Both the position numbers and the translations under genes were made by a program. From Sphingopyxis sp. MSC1_008 (GTDB lineage Bacteria; Pseudomonadota; Alphaproteobacteria; Sphingomonadales; Sphingomonadaceae), in NCBI RefSeq assembly GCF_023197165.1, contig NZ_JALPRD010000003.1, positions 248,001 through 312,000 on the forward strand: a DNA stretch of 64,000 bases. The letters are read 5' to 3'. Shown piece by piece: positions 33,403 to 42,909 of this stretch. Each line of letters opens with the position of its first letter. The first letter of the stretch is position 1. Below the pieces are notes generated by a model, which made no database searches, had not been told where the DNA came from, and saw only the letters and a list, made by a program, of their open reading frames with translations.

Positions 33403-34734
33403 ATGACCGACGTTTCAGCCTTGCTCCCTTCGTTGATGATCCGCGTTGTTGGCGTTGGCGTATTGTCGGGCCTGACGCGCTTGTCAGGTGGTGCGAACAT
33501 GGAGAGCTTTGCGTTCGACTGGGCGGGAGGCGTCTATGTTCTGCGCCGTGCGCCGTCGGCGGATTATATGGCGGATCGCCCGTTCGGGCATGCCGACGAG
33601 GCGGCGCTGGTGATGGCCGCGTTCGATGCGGGGGTGAAGGCGCCCGAGGTGGTCGGCGTGCTGACGGACGCTGACGGTCTAGGCACGGGCTATGTGATGC
33701 GGCGGGTGATGGCGGAGGTGTCGCCGGCGAAAATCCTCGACGATCCGCCGCCATCGCTGCTCGGCGACCTCGGCCGCGAGTTGGCGAAGATCCACAGCAC
33801 CCCGGCGGATACGATCCCCGCTGCGATCCCGCTGATGGACACGGCGGCGGCGCTGGCCGAGCTTCGGTCGCGCTTCCTGTCGTACGGCGGCGACCGGCCG
33901 GTGATCGCGCTGGCGATCCGGTGGTGCGAGGATCATCTGCCCGAACCCGCCGACCCGGTGCTCGTCCACGGCGACTACCGCATGGGTAATGTGATGGTCG
34001 ACGCGGATGGGCTGGCGGCGGTGCTCGACTGGGAACTCGCGCACCGCGGCGATGCGCACGAGGACCTCGCGTTCGGCTGCATGACCGTGTGGCGCTTCGG
34101 TGCGCTCGACAAGCCGGCGTTCGGGGTCGGCCGCCTCGAGGATTATTTTGCCGCCTATGAAGCCGCGGGCGGCGCGAAGGTCGACCGGACCCGATTCCGC
34201 TTCTGGCTGATCTACCGCACGCTCTGGTGGGCGCTTGGCTGCCTGCAGATGGGACAGATGTGGCGGAGCGGCGCCGACCGGACGGTCGAGCGCGTCGTGA
34301 TCGGCCGGCGCACCGCCGAGCAGGAGCTTGATCTCGTGCGCTTGCTCGAGGACGAGGCGCCCGAGGCCGAGCGCGCGCGGGCCTTACCGCCTTCGCCGGA
34401 TGCCGCGTCCGCACCGACCGGCGAGCCGACGAACCGCGAGATCGTGCAGGCGGTGCGCGACTGGATCGAGGGGGCGATCAAGCCGCAGGCCGAGGGTCAT
34501 GCCAAGTTCGAAGCGGTGGTTGCGATGAACGCGCTCGGCATCGTGCTGCGCGACCTCGATGCCGGCGTGCGCGCCGAGGATGCAGCGCTGGCCGAAGCCT
34601 TGCTGTCGGGAACCACGACCCTCGCCGAACCGGGCCTGCTCGCGGAGCTGCGGCGCGATGTGCTCGATAAATGCGCGATCGACAGCCCCAAATATGCCGC
34701 GCTCGCCGCGGCGCGCGCCGACTGGCGCGGCTAA
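33403..34734 (+). CDS. phosphotransferase (APH-like kinase) with DUF6285-like tail
   Basis: A 443-residue protein. Residues 1-330 are an aminoglycoside-phosphotransferase-fold kinase with the catalytic loop HGDYRMGN (189-196) and the metal-binding DWE (209-211). Residues about 345-443, starting at TNREIVQAVRDWIEG, look like the separate DUF6285 domain fused on. In actinobacteria and proteobacteria this kinase neighbours acyl-CoA dehydrogenases, as here, and in eukaryotes the two are fused as ACAD10/ACAD11, which process 4-hydroxyacyl-CoAs. Antibiotic resistance is unlikely. It is 19 bases from the dehydrogenase gene. Confidence 0.85.
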   Translation: MTDVSALLPSLMIRVVGVGVLSGLTRLSGGANMESFAFDWAGGVYVLRRAPSADYMADRPFGHADEAALVMAAFDAGVKAPEVVGVLTDADGLGTGYVMRRVMAEVSPAKILDDPPPSLLGDLGRELAKIHSTPADTIPAAIPLMDTAAALAELRSRFLSYGGDRPVIALAIRWCEDHLPEPADPVLVHGDYRMGNVMVDADGLAAVLDWELAHRGDAHEDLAFGCMTVWRFGALDKPAFGVGRLEDYFAAYEAAGGAKVDRTRFRFWLIYRTLWWALGCLQMGQMWRSGADRTVERVVIGRRTAEQELDLVRLLEDEAPEAERARALPPSPDAASAPTGEPTNREIVQAVRDWIEGAIKPQAEGHAKFEAVVAMNALGIVLRDLDAGVRAEDAALAEALLSGTTTLAEPGLLAELRRDVLDKCAIDSPKYAALAAARADWRG

Positions 34735-34753
34735 AGACAAAAGGGAGAGAGAC

Positions 34754-36043
34754 ATGGATTTTGCGATGCCCGCCGACTTGCAGGCGTATCTCGACGAGCT
34801 CGACGCCTTTATCGACGCCGAGATCAGGCCGCTCGAACTGGCGGACGACAATATCCGCTTCTTCGACCACCGCCGCGAGCATGCACGCACCGACTGGGAC
34901 AATCAGGGGCTGCCGCGCCACGAGTGGGAGCAGCTGCTGCGCCAGGCCACCCGCAAGGCCGACGCCGCGGGCCACTGGCGCTTCTCGGCGCCGAAGAAAT
35001 ACGGCGGCAAGGACGGATCGAACCTCGCGATGGCGGTGATCCGCGAGCACTTCGCGGCGAAGGGCCTCGGCCTCCACAACGACCTCCAGAACGAGCACAG
35101 CATCGTCGGCAACTTCCCCTTCGTCGAGATGTTCGAGCAGTTCGGCACCAGCGACGAGCAGAAGGCCGAATTTATCCTCGGCGGGTTCGAGGGCAAGCGC
35201 CGCACCGCGTTCGGGCTGACCGAGCCCGATCACGGGTCGGACGCGACGCATATGGAGACGCGCGCGGTCAAGGAGACGCGCGATGGCGTCGATGGCTGGC
35301 TCATCAATGGCCGCAAGATGTGGATCACCGGCATGCATGTCGCGACGCATTGCGCGACCTTCTGCCGCACGAGCGGAAGCGATGGCGATGCGAAAGGCAT
35401 CACCTGCCTGCTCGTGCCGACCGGGGCCCCCGGCATGACCGTCGATGAATATATGTGGACGTTCAACATGCCGACCGACCACCCAAGGATGACGTTCACC
35501 GATGTGTGGGTGCCCGACAGCGCGCGATTAGGCCCCGAAGGCGGCGGGCTCTCGATCGCGCAGAGCTTCGTCCACCAGAACCGCATCAGGCAGGCGGCGT
35601 CTTCGCTCGGTGCCGCGGTGTTCTGCATCGAGGAAAGCGTCCGATATGCGCGCCAGCGCAAGCCGTTCGGCGAGGCGCTGGCGAAGAACCAGGCGATCCA
35701 GTTCCCGCTTGTCGAGCTCGCCACCCAAGCCGAAATGCTGCGCCTGCTGATCCGCAAGACCGCGTGGGACATGGACAACACGCCGCACAAGGAGATCGAG
35801 CGCACGCTCTCCGACAAGGTCAGCATGTGCAATTACTGGGCGAACCGCCTCGTCTGCGAAGCCGCCGACCGCGCGATGCAGGTTCATGGCGGCATCGGAT
35901 ACTCGCGCCACAAGCCGTTCGAACATATCTACCGCCACCACCGGCGATATCGCATCACCGAAGGCGCCGAGGAAATACAGATGCGGAAGGTCGCGGCGTA
36001 TCTGTTCGGATATATGGGGCCGCGGAAGGGGACGTTGGGGTAG
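34754..36043 (+). CDS. acyl-CoA dehydrogenase family protein (ACAD10/11-like partner)
   Basis: A 429-residue FAD enzyme. Motifs in order are AFGLTEPDHGSDATHM, DGWLINGRKMWITG, RQAASSLGAAVFCIEESVRYARQR (pieces RQAASSLGAAVF and EESVRYARQRKPFGEAL), and MQVHGGIGYSRHKPFEHIYR with RYRITEGAEEIQMRKVA. ATG 34754 follows GGGAGAGAGAC. With the preceding kinase gene it forms the split version of ACAD10/11, so 4-hydroxyacyl-CoA conversion is a plausible role; electrons would go to ETF. A palindromic repeat separates it from the convergent phnA. Confidence 0.9.
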   Translation: MDFAMPADLQAYLDELDAFIDAEIRPLELADDNIRFFDHRREHARTDWDNQGLPRHEWEQLLRQATRKADAAGHWRFSAPKKYGGKDGSNLAMAVIREHFAAKGLGLHNDLQNEHSIVGNFPFVEMFEQFGTSDEQKAEFILGGFEGKRRTAFGLTEPDHGSDATHMETRAVKETRDGVDGWLINGRKMWITGMHVATHCATFCRTSGSDGDAKGITCLLVPTGAPGMTVDEYMWTFNMPTDHPRMTFTDVWVPDSARLGPEGGGLSIAQSFVHQNRIRQAASSLGAAVFCIEESVRYARQRKPFGEALAKNQAIQFPLVELATQAEMLRLLIRKTAWDMDNTPHKEIERTLSDKVSMCNYWANRLVCEAADRAMQVHGGIGYSRHKPFEHIYRHHRRYRITEGAEEIQMRKVAAYLFGYMGPRKGTLG

Positions 36044-36049
36044 ACTTAA

Positions 36050-36184
36050 GATCCTCCCTGCGGCGCAGCCGTGGGGAGGGGGACCGCCGCGAAGCGGTGG
36101 TGGAGGGGTTAAGCCGTCTCGCCAAAGCCCCTCCGTCAGCGCTCTGCGCTGCCACCTCCCCATCGCTGCGCGACAGGGAGGATC
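36050..36184. repeat. 135-bp REP/MITE-like palindromic element
   Basis: The ends GATCCTCCCTG (36050-36060) and CAGGGAGGATC (36174-36184) are perfect inverted repeats. Inside are nested hairpins, including CCGCGAAGCGG and CCTCC/GGAGG blocks. It fills the gap between convergent genes and could end transcription from both sides. Confidence 0.75.
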
Positions 36185-36187
36185 ATC

Positions 36188-36499
36188 TCAACGCTTCCGC
36201 ACAAACTCCGCGCGCAGCACCAGCCCCTTGATCCCCTCAAAGCGGCAGTCGATTTCCTGATCGTCGCCGGTCAGGCGGATCGATTTGATCACGGTGCCGA
36301 CCTTCAGCGTCTGCCCGGCGCCCTTCACGTTCAAATCCTTGACCAGCACGACCGAGTCGCCGTCGGCGAGAAGATTGCCGACCGCGTCGCGCACCTCGGG
36401 ACCCACGGCGGCTGCGGCGTCGCGTGCAGCGATGTCGCCGGCCGACATCCACTCGCCGCTCGCTTCGTCATAAACATAATCTTCGTCGTCGCTGGTCAT
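36188..36499 (-). CDS. PhnA/YjdM-like protein
   Basis: A 103-residue protein, ATG 36499 (MTSDDEDYVYDEASGEWMSA). The C-terminal 65 residues match the PhnA/YjdM domain: DGDSVVLVKDLNVKGAGQTL then KVGTVIKSIRLTGDDQEIDC and GIKGLVLRAEFVRK. The N-terminal zinc-ribbon of the full-length protein is missing, replaced by an acidic stretch. The role of PhnA is not settled. It is four bases downstream of the methyltransferase gene. Confidence 0.78.
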   Translation of the reverse strand: MTSDDEDYVYDEASGEWMSAGDIAARDAAAAVGPEVRDAVGNLLADGDSVVLVKDLNVKGAGQTLKVGTVIKSIRLTGDDQEIDCRFEGIKGLVLRAEFVRKR

Positions 36500-36503
36500 T
36501 CTT

Positions 36504-37253
36504 TTATCCCGGTTTGCGGAAGCGCAGGGTGAACTGGTCGGTCTTGCCGCGGATCTTGTCGTCGAAGACATTGGCGCTACGCGGATCTGCGGGGCGGCGA
36601 TAGAGGTCGCTTTCGGCTTCGAGCTTGAAGCCCGCCTGGGTCAGCGTGGCGACCGCCGCATCCTTGTCGATCCGGTGCAGGCTGTCGGACAAGGTCGTGC
36701 CGCTGCCCTTCGCGGCGCTATGATCGACTACAACCAACGTGCCACCCGGCTTCAGCGCCGCGAACAAGGCCGCACTCGCCTTGTCGCCCGTTCCCGCAGG
36801 GAACGGCTTCAGATAGAGGTCGTGGAAATTCTGCACCGTGATGATCGTGTCGAGCGGCTCGGGAAAGGCGGGCGCCGCGAACGGGCCGGCGACGGCATCG
36901 ACATTGACATAGGCGGCGTCGACCGCGGTCTGATCGGTGCCATATTGCGCCTTGAACGCGATGAACTCGGCGGGCTGGAAGGCGTAGACCTTGCCTGACG
37001 GACCGACCGCGGCGGCGAGCAGGCGGGTGACGTAACCACCGCCCATGACGAAATCGCCGACCTTTTCGCCGGGGGCGACCTGTGCGAAGGCTAGCAGTTC
37101 GGCCGGTTTGCGCGACGAGTCGCGTTCGCGGTCGGCGGCGGGCCGTGCCGGATCGGCAAGCGCGGTCTTGTAGCTCGCAGTGGCGGCCTGTTTGGCGGCG
37201 AGCGGGGTCGCCGAAACGGCGAGCAGCAGGGCGAAGGTAAGCGGGCGGATCAT
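36504..37253 (-). CDS. exported class I SAM-dependent methyltransferase-like protein
   Basis: A 249-residue protein with an N-terminal signal peptide (MIRPLTFALLLAVSATPLAA). The Rossmann-like methyltransferase core is partly kept: EKVGDFVMGGGYVTRLLAAA replaces the usual glycine-rich motif I, and LFAALKPGGTLVVVDHSA is a clear motif. Such periplasm-directed methyltransferase-fold proteins are common in sphingomonads; whether they have activity is doubtful. It is divergent from the deacylase gene, with two inverted repeats between. Confidence 0.8.
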   Translation of the reverse strand: MIRPLTFALLLAVSATPLAAKQAATASYKTALADPARPAADRERDSSRKPAELLAFAQVAPGEKVGDFVMGGGYVTRLLAAAVGPSGKVYAFQPAEFIAFKAQYGTDQTAVDAAYVNVDAVAGPFAAPAFPEPLDTIITVQNFHDLYLKPFPAGTGDKASAALFAALKPGGTLVVVDHSAAKGSGTTLSDSLHRIDKDAAVATLTQAGFKLEAESDLYRRPADPRSANVFDDKIRGKTDQFTLRFRKPG

Positions 37254-37316
37254 GGCATCGACTCCCTTTGATTTTGTCCCGACACCATAGCGTCTTGTCG
37301 CAGGGGCGGCGCGCTT

Positions 37317-37358
37317 ATTTGCATATCGCAAATTTGATGATAGGTTTCGACGTGAAAC
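37317..37358. promoter_or_regulatory. two inverted repeats in divergent promoter region
   Basis: ATTTGC-ATATC-GCAAAT (37317-37333) and GTTTC-GACGT-GAAAC (37344-37358) lie between the divergent methyltransferase and deacylase genes. Each has perfect arms with a five-base spacer, as for dimeric regulators. No regulator gene is adjacent. Confidence 0.4.
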
Positions 37359-37393
37359 TAAAAAATATGGCCAAAAAGCTTGGGAGAGCGGAC

Positions 37394-39133
37394 ATGCATG
37401 ATCTGGTGATTCGCGGCGGCACCGTCGTTGATGGTTCGGGCGGAGCGCCCTTCGTCGCGGATGTCGCGATCGACGGCGACCGGATCGTCGCGGTCGGCGA
37501 AAGCCTCGGCGCGGGACGCGAAGAAATCGACGCTGCGGGCAAGATCGTCACCCCCGGCTTCGTCGACGTCCACACCCATTATGACGGGCAGGCGACGTGG
37601 GATGCCGAAATGGCGCCGTCGAGCTGGCACGGCGTCACCACCGTCGTGATGGGCAATTGCGGCGTCGGCTTCGCCCCCGCCAAGCCCGATCGCCACGACT
37701 GGCTCATCAGCCTGATGGAAGGCGTCGAGGACATCCCCGGCACCGCGCTCGCCGAGGGCATGTCGTGGGACTGGGAAACCTTCCCCGAATATATGGACGC
37801 GCTCGAAAAACTGCCGCGCACCGTCGACGTCGCGTGCCACGTCCCGCACGGCGCCGTGCGCGCCTATGTGCTCGGCGATCGCGAAAAGCCCGGCGCGATC
37901 CCGACCGACGCGGACATCGCCGAAATGTCTCGCATCGTCGAGGAAGGCGTGCGCGCCGGCGCGCTCGGCTTCTCGACCAGCCGCACCGTGCTCCACAAAT
38001 CGATCGACGGCGAGCTCGTCCCCGGGACCACCGCGACCGCCGAGGAACTGATCGCGATCGGCCGCGCGATGGGCCGCGTCGGGTACGGCGTGTTCGAAAT
38101 GGCGAGCGACATGAAGCGCGAGTGGAACGAGTTTCAGTGGATGGGCGACCTCAGCCGCGAGACCGGGCTGCCGGTGACCTTCGCCGCGCTCCAGTCGATC
38201 GCCAAGGAACTGCCGCTCGAAGAGCAGATTTCGGAAATGCGCAAACAAAATGCGACCGGCGCGAACATCGTCGCGCAGATCGCGCTCCGCGGCAACGGCA
38301 TCATCATGGCGTGGCAAGGCACCGTCCATCCCTTCCGCTTCAAGCCCGCGTGGAACGAGATCATCGACCTGCCGTGGGCCGAGCAGCTCGCGAAGCTGAA
38401 GGATCCGGCGTTCAAGGCGCGGATGATTTCGGAAGAGAATGTCTGGCCCGAAAGCGACATTCTCGACTTCCTGAAGGTCGTTGCCGAAGGCTGGCCGGTC
38501 CATTTCGAGATGGACCCCGACTTCAACTATGAGCCGAAGATGGATGAGAGCATCATGGCGCGCGCGGTTGCCGCGGGCGTCTCGCCGTCCGAATATGCGT
38601 ACGACCTGTTGATGAAGGACGACGGCAAGGGCTTCATCTATTTCCCGATCCTCAACTACCGCGACGGCAACCTCAATTTCCTCGAGGATCTGCAGGCGTC
38701 GGACGACACGGTGAACAGCCTGTCCGACGGCGGCGCGCACTGCGGCACGATCTGCGACGCCGCCTCGCCGACCTTCATGCTCCAGCATTGGGTGCGCGAC
38801 CGCAAAGGCCATCGCATCGCGCTCGAACATGCGGTCAAGCGCCAGTGCCGCGACACGGCGTTGCTTTATGGCCTCGAGGATCGTGGCGTGCTCGCGCCCG
38901 GGTATCTCGCCGATCTCAATGTCATCGACATGGATGCGATCAAGCTCGGCAAGCCCTGGCTCGCCTTCGACCTGCCCGCGGGCGGCAAGCGCCTGCTGCA
39001 AAAGGCCGACGGCTATGTCGCGACGGTGAAGTCGGGCGTCGTGACGTTCAAGGATGGTGAAATGCAGGGGCCGACCCCCGGCGGCGTCATCCGCGGCCCG
39101 CAGCGCGTCGAAATGGCGATGGCGGCCGAGTGA
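37394..39133 (+). CDS. N-acyl-D-amino acid deacylase family amidohydrolase
   Basis: A 579-residue amidohydrolase of the D-aminoacylase type, which removes acyl groups from D-amino acids or related amides. The metal motif [13 protein letters not shown], the conserved [13 protein letters not shown], the SDGGAHCG region near residue 485 and [12 protein letters not shown] at the C-terminal beta-sandwich are present. ATG 37394 follows GGGAG; an upstream ATG at 37367 would add nine residues. It overlaps the next gene by TGATG, so the reductase is its operon partner. Confidence 0.85.
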   Translation: MHDLVIRGGTVVDGSGGAPFVADVAIDGDRIVAVGESLGAGREEIDAAGKIVTPGFVDVHTHYDGQATWDAEMAPSSWHGVTTVVMGNCGVGFAPAKPDRHDWLISLMEGVEDIPGTALAEGMSWDWETFPEYMDALEKLPRTVDVACHVPHGAVRAYVLGDREKPGAIPTDADIAEMSRIVEEGVRAGALGFSTSRTVLHKSIDGELVPGTTATAEELIAIGRAMGRVGYGVFEMASDMKREWNEFQWMGDLSRETGLPVTFAALQSIAKELPLEEQISEMRKQNATGANIVAQIALRGNGIIMAWQGTVHPFRFKPAWNEIIDLPWAEQLAKLKDPAFKARMISEENVWPESDILDFLKVVAEGWPVHFEMDPDFNYEPKMDESIMARAVAAGVSPSEYAYDLLMKDDGKGFIYFPILNYRDGNLNFLEDLQASDDTVNSLSDGGAHCGTICDAASPTFMLQHWVRDRKGHRIALEHAVKRQCRDTALLYGLEDRGVLAPGYLADLNVIDMDAIKLGKPWLAFDLPAGGKRLLQKADGYVATVKSGVVTFKDGEMQGPTPGGVIRGPQRVEMAMAAE

Positions 39134-40140
39134 TGCGGGCGATCCAGCTACGCGCCCCCGCCTCGCTCGACAATCTGACGCTGGCCGATCTTTCCGACCC
39201 CGGCGATCCGGGGCCGGGCGAGATTCGCGTGCGGCTGACGGCTTCGTCGCTCAACTTCCATGATTTCACGGTCGTCGCCGGAATGATCCCGACCGTCGAC
39301 GGTCGCATCCCGATGTCCGACGGCGCGGGGACGGTCGAGGCGATCGGCAAAGGAGTGACCGACTATCGGGTCGGCGACCACGTCGTGTCGCTCTTCTTTC
39401 CTTACTGGGACGACGGCGCGGCGCCGTCGACCGCCTTCACGCAGGTGCCAGGCGACGGCATCGACGGCTATGCGCGTGAAGTGGTGGTGACGCCGCAGCA
39501 TTGGTTCACCCGTGCTCCGAACGGCTGGTCGGCCGCCGAGGCGGCGACGTTAACTTGTGCGGGCCTGACCGCATGGCGCGCGCTGTTTGTCGACGGAGTC
39601 ACCCAGCCGGGCTCGTCCGTGCTGGTTCAAGGCAGCGGCGGCGTATCGGTGTTCGCGCTGCAATTCGCCAAGGCAGCGGGCGCGCGCGTGATCGCGACGA
39701 GTTCGTCCGACGCGAAGCTCGAACGATTGAAGGCACTCGGCGCCGACGAACTGATCAATTACAAGGAGGTGCCGGCGTGGGGCGCAAAGGCGTTCGAACT
39801 CACCGGCGGGCGCGGGGTCGATACGGTGGTCGAAATCGGCGGCGCGGGGACGCTCGACCAATCGATGGTGGCGACACGCGTCGGCGGCCATGTCGCGCTG
39901 ATCGGCGTGCTCGCGGGAATCATCGGGCCGGTGAAGACCGCGCTGCTGATGAGCAGGAATTTACGCGTGCAAGGGCTGACCGTCGGTAGCCGCGCGCAGC
40001 AACTTGCCATGATTGCGGGGGTCGAGGCAAATGGGATTCGGCCGATCCTCGACCAGCATTTCGAACTCGAAAATCTTGCCGACGCTTTCCGGCATCAGAT
40101 GTCGAATGCGCATTTCGGCAAGATCATCGTCGATATCTAG
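39133..40140 (+). CDS. zinc-independent alcohol dehydrogenase/quinone reductase (MDR)
   Basis: A 335-residue MDR reductase. GroES-like N-terminal domain with LNFHDFTVVAGMIP and PMSDGAGTVEAIGKGV; nucleotide-binding motif VQGSGGVSVFALQFAKAAGA; and LDQHFELENLADAFRHQMSN then AHFGKIIVDI at the C-terminus. There is no Cys/His zinc set, fitting the quinone reductase-like branch. ATG 39133 shares its A with the deacylase TGA. The substrate could be an enone made upstream, but this is a guess. Confidence 0.88.
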   Translation: MRAIQLRAPASLDNLTLADLSDPGDPGPGEIRVRLTASSLNFHDFTVVAGMIPTVDGRIPMSDGAGTVEAIGKGVTDYRVGDHVVSLFFPYWDDGAAPSTAFTQVPGDGIDGYAREVVVTPQHWFTRAPNGWSAAEAATLTCAGLTAWRALFVDGVTQPGSSVLVQGSGGVSVFALQFAKAAGARVIATSSSDAKLERLKALGADELINYKEVPAWGAKAFELTGGRGVDTVVEIGGAGTLDQSMVATRVGGHVALIGVLAGIIGPVKTALLMSRNLRVQGLTVGSRAQQLAMIAGVEANGIRPILDQHFELENLADAFRHQMSNAHFGKIIVDI

Positions 40141-40144
40141 CGGC

Positions 40145-41491
40145 TCAGCGTGCGAGTAGGTCCGACGGCAAGGTCGGTTCGCTGACGATCTTCGCCATCC
40201 GACGCCACATCTCGTCGCGCGACGGTCTGCCGCGCTCGACATGAGCGCGCACCATCGTCTCGCCGAGGCCGTAGTTGATCACATAGCTGCGATACTGGTC
40301 GGTGAAGCTCACCGATTGCTCGGCGCGCTGCGCCGAGACGAGCATATATTTCTGGGTGAGCGCAACGGCGGTCGGGCGGTCGATCACCCCGTCGAGATAT
40401 TGCTGCGCGATCGTTAACCGCGCGCCCGATGCGCGCTTGATCGCTGCCAAGAGCTGCCAGTAGCGGTCGTCGAACGGCACCGCTATCTCGGCGATCGGCA
40501 TCAGCACATCGCGTTCGGTGTCGGCCTTGCTGCTTTCGGGAAAGGCGAGGTCGATGCCGTAATTGGCGCTGCCCTCGGCGATCAGGCTTTGCGGGCTGTA
40601 GAGCGGATAGACGCTGAACTCGGCCCAGCCGCGCCCCTTCACGAGCTTTTCCTCGAGCTTCATGTTGAGCAGATGATGCCCCGGATAGCCTTCGTGACAG
40701 CCGAGATCGAGCGCGCGCGACAGGCGGATCGGCAGGTCGGTGTTGACCTGGATCAGGCTGTGATAACCGCCCTGATAATAATTATAGCCGCTCCAGCTTT
40801 TGCCGGTGACGAATTCGAGGCGAAAGCTCTCGCCCTCGGGCATCGGAATATGCGCCATGCTGCGCCCGCGGCAACGCGCGATCGCGGCGTCGAAGGTCTT
40901 CTGCAGGCGGTCTTTCGGGATGGTGAAGGCGTCGAGATAGGGCTCGACGCGATCGGCGAGCGCGCCGTCGCCGGGGACCAGTGCTTCGATCTTCGCCAGT
41001 TCGGGGTCGTAACTGGCAAGCGGTTTCAGCCGCGGCCGCACCCCGAACAATCGCTCGGCTTCGTCGGCGAAGGCGAAGCGCGTGCCCTGCATCATCTGCA
41101 ATCGCGTTTCGGCGGCGCGGAGTTGCGCGCGGAGGAAAACTGCGCGGCGGCGTTCGAGCGGATCGGACAAGCGGCGTGCCGCGAGATCGATCTGTGCCAT
41201 CAACTCGCGCGTCGCTGTCAGCAGCATGGCTTTGTCGCGCGGCGCCGCCTCGGCGGCTTTTTGCAGTTCGGGCGGGCCGTAATAGGCGTCGATATACCCG
41301 GGCTCGTGCGTCCCGATTTCAAGCGTCAGGCGCAGGTAGCTCGCCGCAATCTCGTCGAGCGCCTTGGTCGAGGCGGGGGTGCGGCGCACGTCGACGGTCG
41401 CGATGCCCGCCTTGACCGGCGGTTTGGTCTCGCTGGCGGCGCAGCCGGGCAGGACGGCGATCAGCGACAGGGTGATGAGTTTGCGCATCAT
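40145..41491 (-). CDS. DUF885 family lipoprotein (putative metallopeptidase)
   Basis: A 448-residue protein with lipobox LPGC (C17). DUF885 proteins resemble zinc peptidases. The signature CHEGYPGHH is at residues 265-273 and is followed by IAEGSANYG, in which the Glu may be a third ligand. Its function is not established. The start region ATGATG overlaps the last codons of nhaA (TGA at 41488), so expression is probably coupled to nhaA on the same strand. ATG 41488 is the alternative start. Confidence 0.8.
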   Translation of the reverse strand: MMRKLITLSLIAVLPGCAASETKPPVKAGIATVDVRRTPASTKALDEIAASYLRLTLEIGTHEPGYIDAYYGPPELQKAAEAAPRDKAMLLTATRELMAQIDLAARRLSDPLERRRAVFLRAQLRAAETRLQMMQGTRFAFADEAERLFGVRPRLKPLASYDPELAKIEALVPGDGALADRVEPYLDAFTIPKDRLQKTFDAAIARCRGRSMAHIPMPEGESFRLEFVTGKSWSGYNYYQGGYHSLIQVNTDLPIRLSRALDLGCHEGYPGHHLLNMKLEEKLVKGRGWAEFSVYPLYSPQSLIAEGSANYGIDLAFPESSKADTERDVLMPIAEIAVPFDDRYWQLLAAIKRASGARLTIAQQYLDGVIDRPTAVALTQKYMLVSAQRAEQSVSFTDQYRSYVINYGLGETMVRAHVERGRPSRDEMWRRMAKIVSEPTLPSDLLAR

Positions 41492-42771
41492 CCCGCCATA
41501 GCGCGGTTTTCGGAGGTGTCACGCACATCGCCGTCGGCGGCGATTTCGGCGTCCGACCGGCGTTCGGTCGCGTCGTGATCGGGATGCAGCGGGGCAAGGC
41601 GCAGCACCGCATAGCCGGCGAGCGCGGCCGCGAGCGACCCCATCAAAATGCCGATCTTCGCTTCCTCGACCAGCAGCGGATCGCCCGGAAAGGCGAGCCC
41701 GCCGATGAACAGGCTCATCGTGAAGCCAATGCCGCACAGCATCGCGACGCCATAGACCTGCAGCCACGTCGCGCCGCGCAGTCGCCCCGCGATGCCGAGT
41801 TTGACCGCCAGCCAGACGCTGCCGAAGATGCCGATCTGCTTGCCGATGAACAACCCCGCCGCGATGCCGAGCGGAAGCGGCGCGAAAATCTGTTCGGTGG
41901 TCAGCCCGCTTATGTCGACCCCGGCATTGGCAAAGCCGAACAGCGGCACGATCGCAAAGGCGACCCAGGGATGGAGGCCATGTTCGAGCCGGTGCAGCGG
42001 CGAGGTTGTGCTGTCGGGCGCGCCGGGGGTGCGATCGAACGGGATCGCCATCGCCGCAAGCACCCCGGCGATCGTCGCATGCACGCCCGACAGCAGCATC
42101 GCGTACCACAGGAAAGCGAACATCAGCAGGTAGAGCGGCAAGCTCCTCACGCGCATGCGGCCCATCGCGAACATGACGCCGAGGATAACCGCCGCGGCGG
42201 CGAGCGCGAGCAAGTTGATCTTCGCGGTGTAGAAAAGCGCGATGATCGCCACCGCACCCATGTCGTCGACAATCGCGACGGTGACAAGGAACAGCTTGAG
42301 CGAGGTCGGCGCGCGCCTGCCGAGCAGCGCGAGCACGCCCATCGCAAAGGCGATATCGGTCGCTGCGGGAATCGCCCAGCCCTGCGCCAGCCCCGGGTCG
42401 CTTCCGGCAAATCCCATATAGATCGCCGCCGGCACTGCCATCCCCGCCGCCGCCGCGATGAACGGCAGCCGCCGCCGGTCCCAGCTTGCCAGCCGCCCGT
42501 CGACGAACTCGCGCTTGATCTCCAGCCCGACGAGCAGGAAGAAAATCGCCATCAGCCCGTCATTGATCCACAGATGGACCGTCATCGGCCCAAGCTTGTC
42601 GGTGAGCACCGGTCCGGTCACCGCATGAATCGCGTCGTGATAGATGGCTCCAAGCGGCGAATTGGCGACAATCATCGCCAAAATGGCCGCAAAAATGAGC
42701 AGCATGCCGCCCGCACTTTCGCTCGCAAGGAATTCGCGCAACGCGGAACGGGACGGATTACTGCGGCTCAT
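41488..42771 (-). CDS. nhaA: Na+/H+ antiporter NhaA
   Basis: A 427-residue inner-membrane antiporter that exports Na+ in exchange for H+. The ion-binding pair is D169-D170 in FLVTVAIVDDMGAVAII, and AIPAATDIAFAMGVLALLG contains D139, matching the Asp133 region of the E. coli protein. About 12 hydrophobic segments are visible, with LWINDGLMAIFFLLVGLEIK at the N-terminus. The C-terminal 30 residues are acidic and longer than usual. It is the first gene of a two-gene unit with DUF885. Confidence 0.95.
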   Translation of the reverse strand: MSRSNPSRSALREFLASESAGGMLLIFAAILAMIVANSPLGAIYHDAIHAVTGPVLTDKLGPMTVHLWINDGLMAIFFLLVGLEIKREFVDGRLASWDRRRLPFIAAAAGMAVPAAIYMGFAGSDPGLAQGWAIPAATDIAFAMGVLALLGRRAPTSLKLFLVTVAIVDDMGAVAIIALFYTAKINLLALAAAAVILGVMFAMGRMRVRSLPLYLLMFAFLWYAMLLSGVHATIAGVLAAMAIPFDRTPGAPDSTTSPLHRLEHGLHPWVAFAIVPLFGFANAGVDISGLTTEQIFAPLPLGIAAGLFIGKQIGIFGSVWLAVKLGIAGRLRGATWLQVYGVAMLCGIGFTMSLFIGGLAFPGDPLLVEEAKIGILMGSLAAALAGYAVLRLAPLHPDHDATERRSDAEIAADGDVRDTSENRAMAG

Positions 42772-42909
42772 CGGGCAACTACTTCCTTGATTCGTCAGTC
42801 AATTTGACAATTATCTGCCCGCAGGCGCCAATCTTTACAAATTGGCCTCACTCACTAGCACTATCGGCGGCGATGGCATTAGGTCATCGGTGGGGGCGGG
42901 GCTAGCACA

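Noticed and set aside
33403..34734. Aminoglycoside resistance gene, based on the APH fold
   Set aside because: The kinase is next to an acyl-CoA dehydrogenase and carries a DUF6285-like tail, as metabolic ACAD10/11-type kinases do; resistance enzymes do not.
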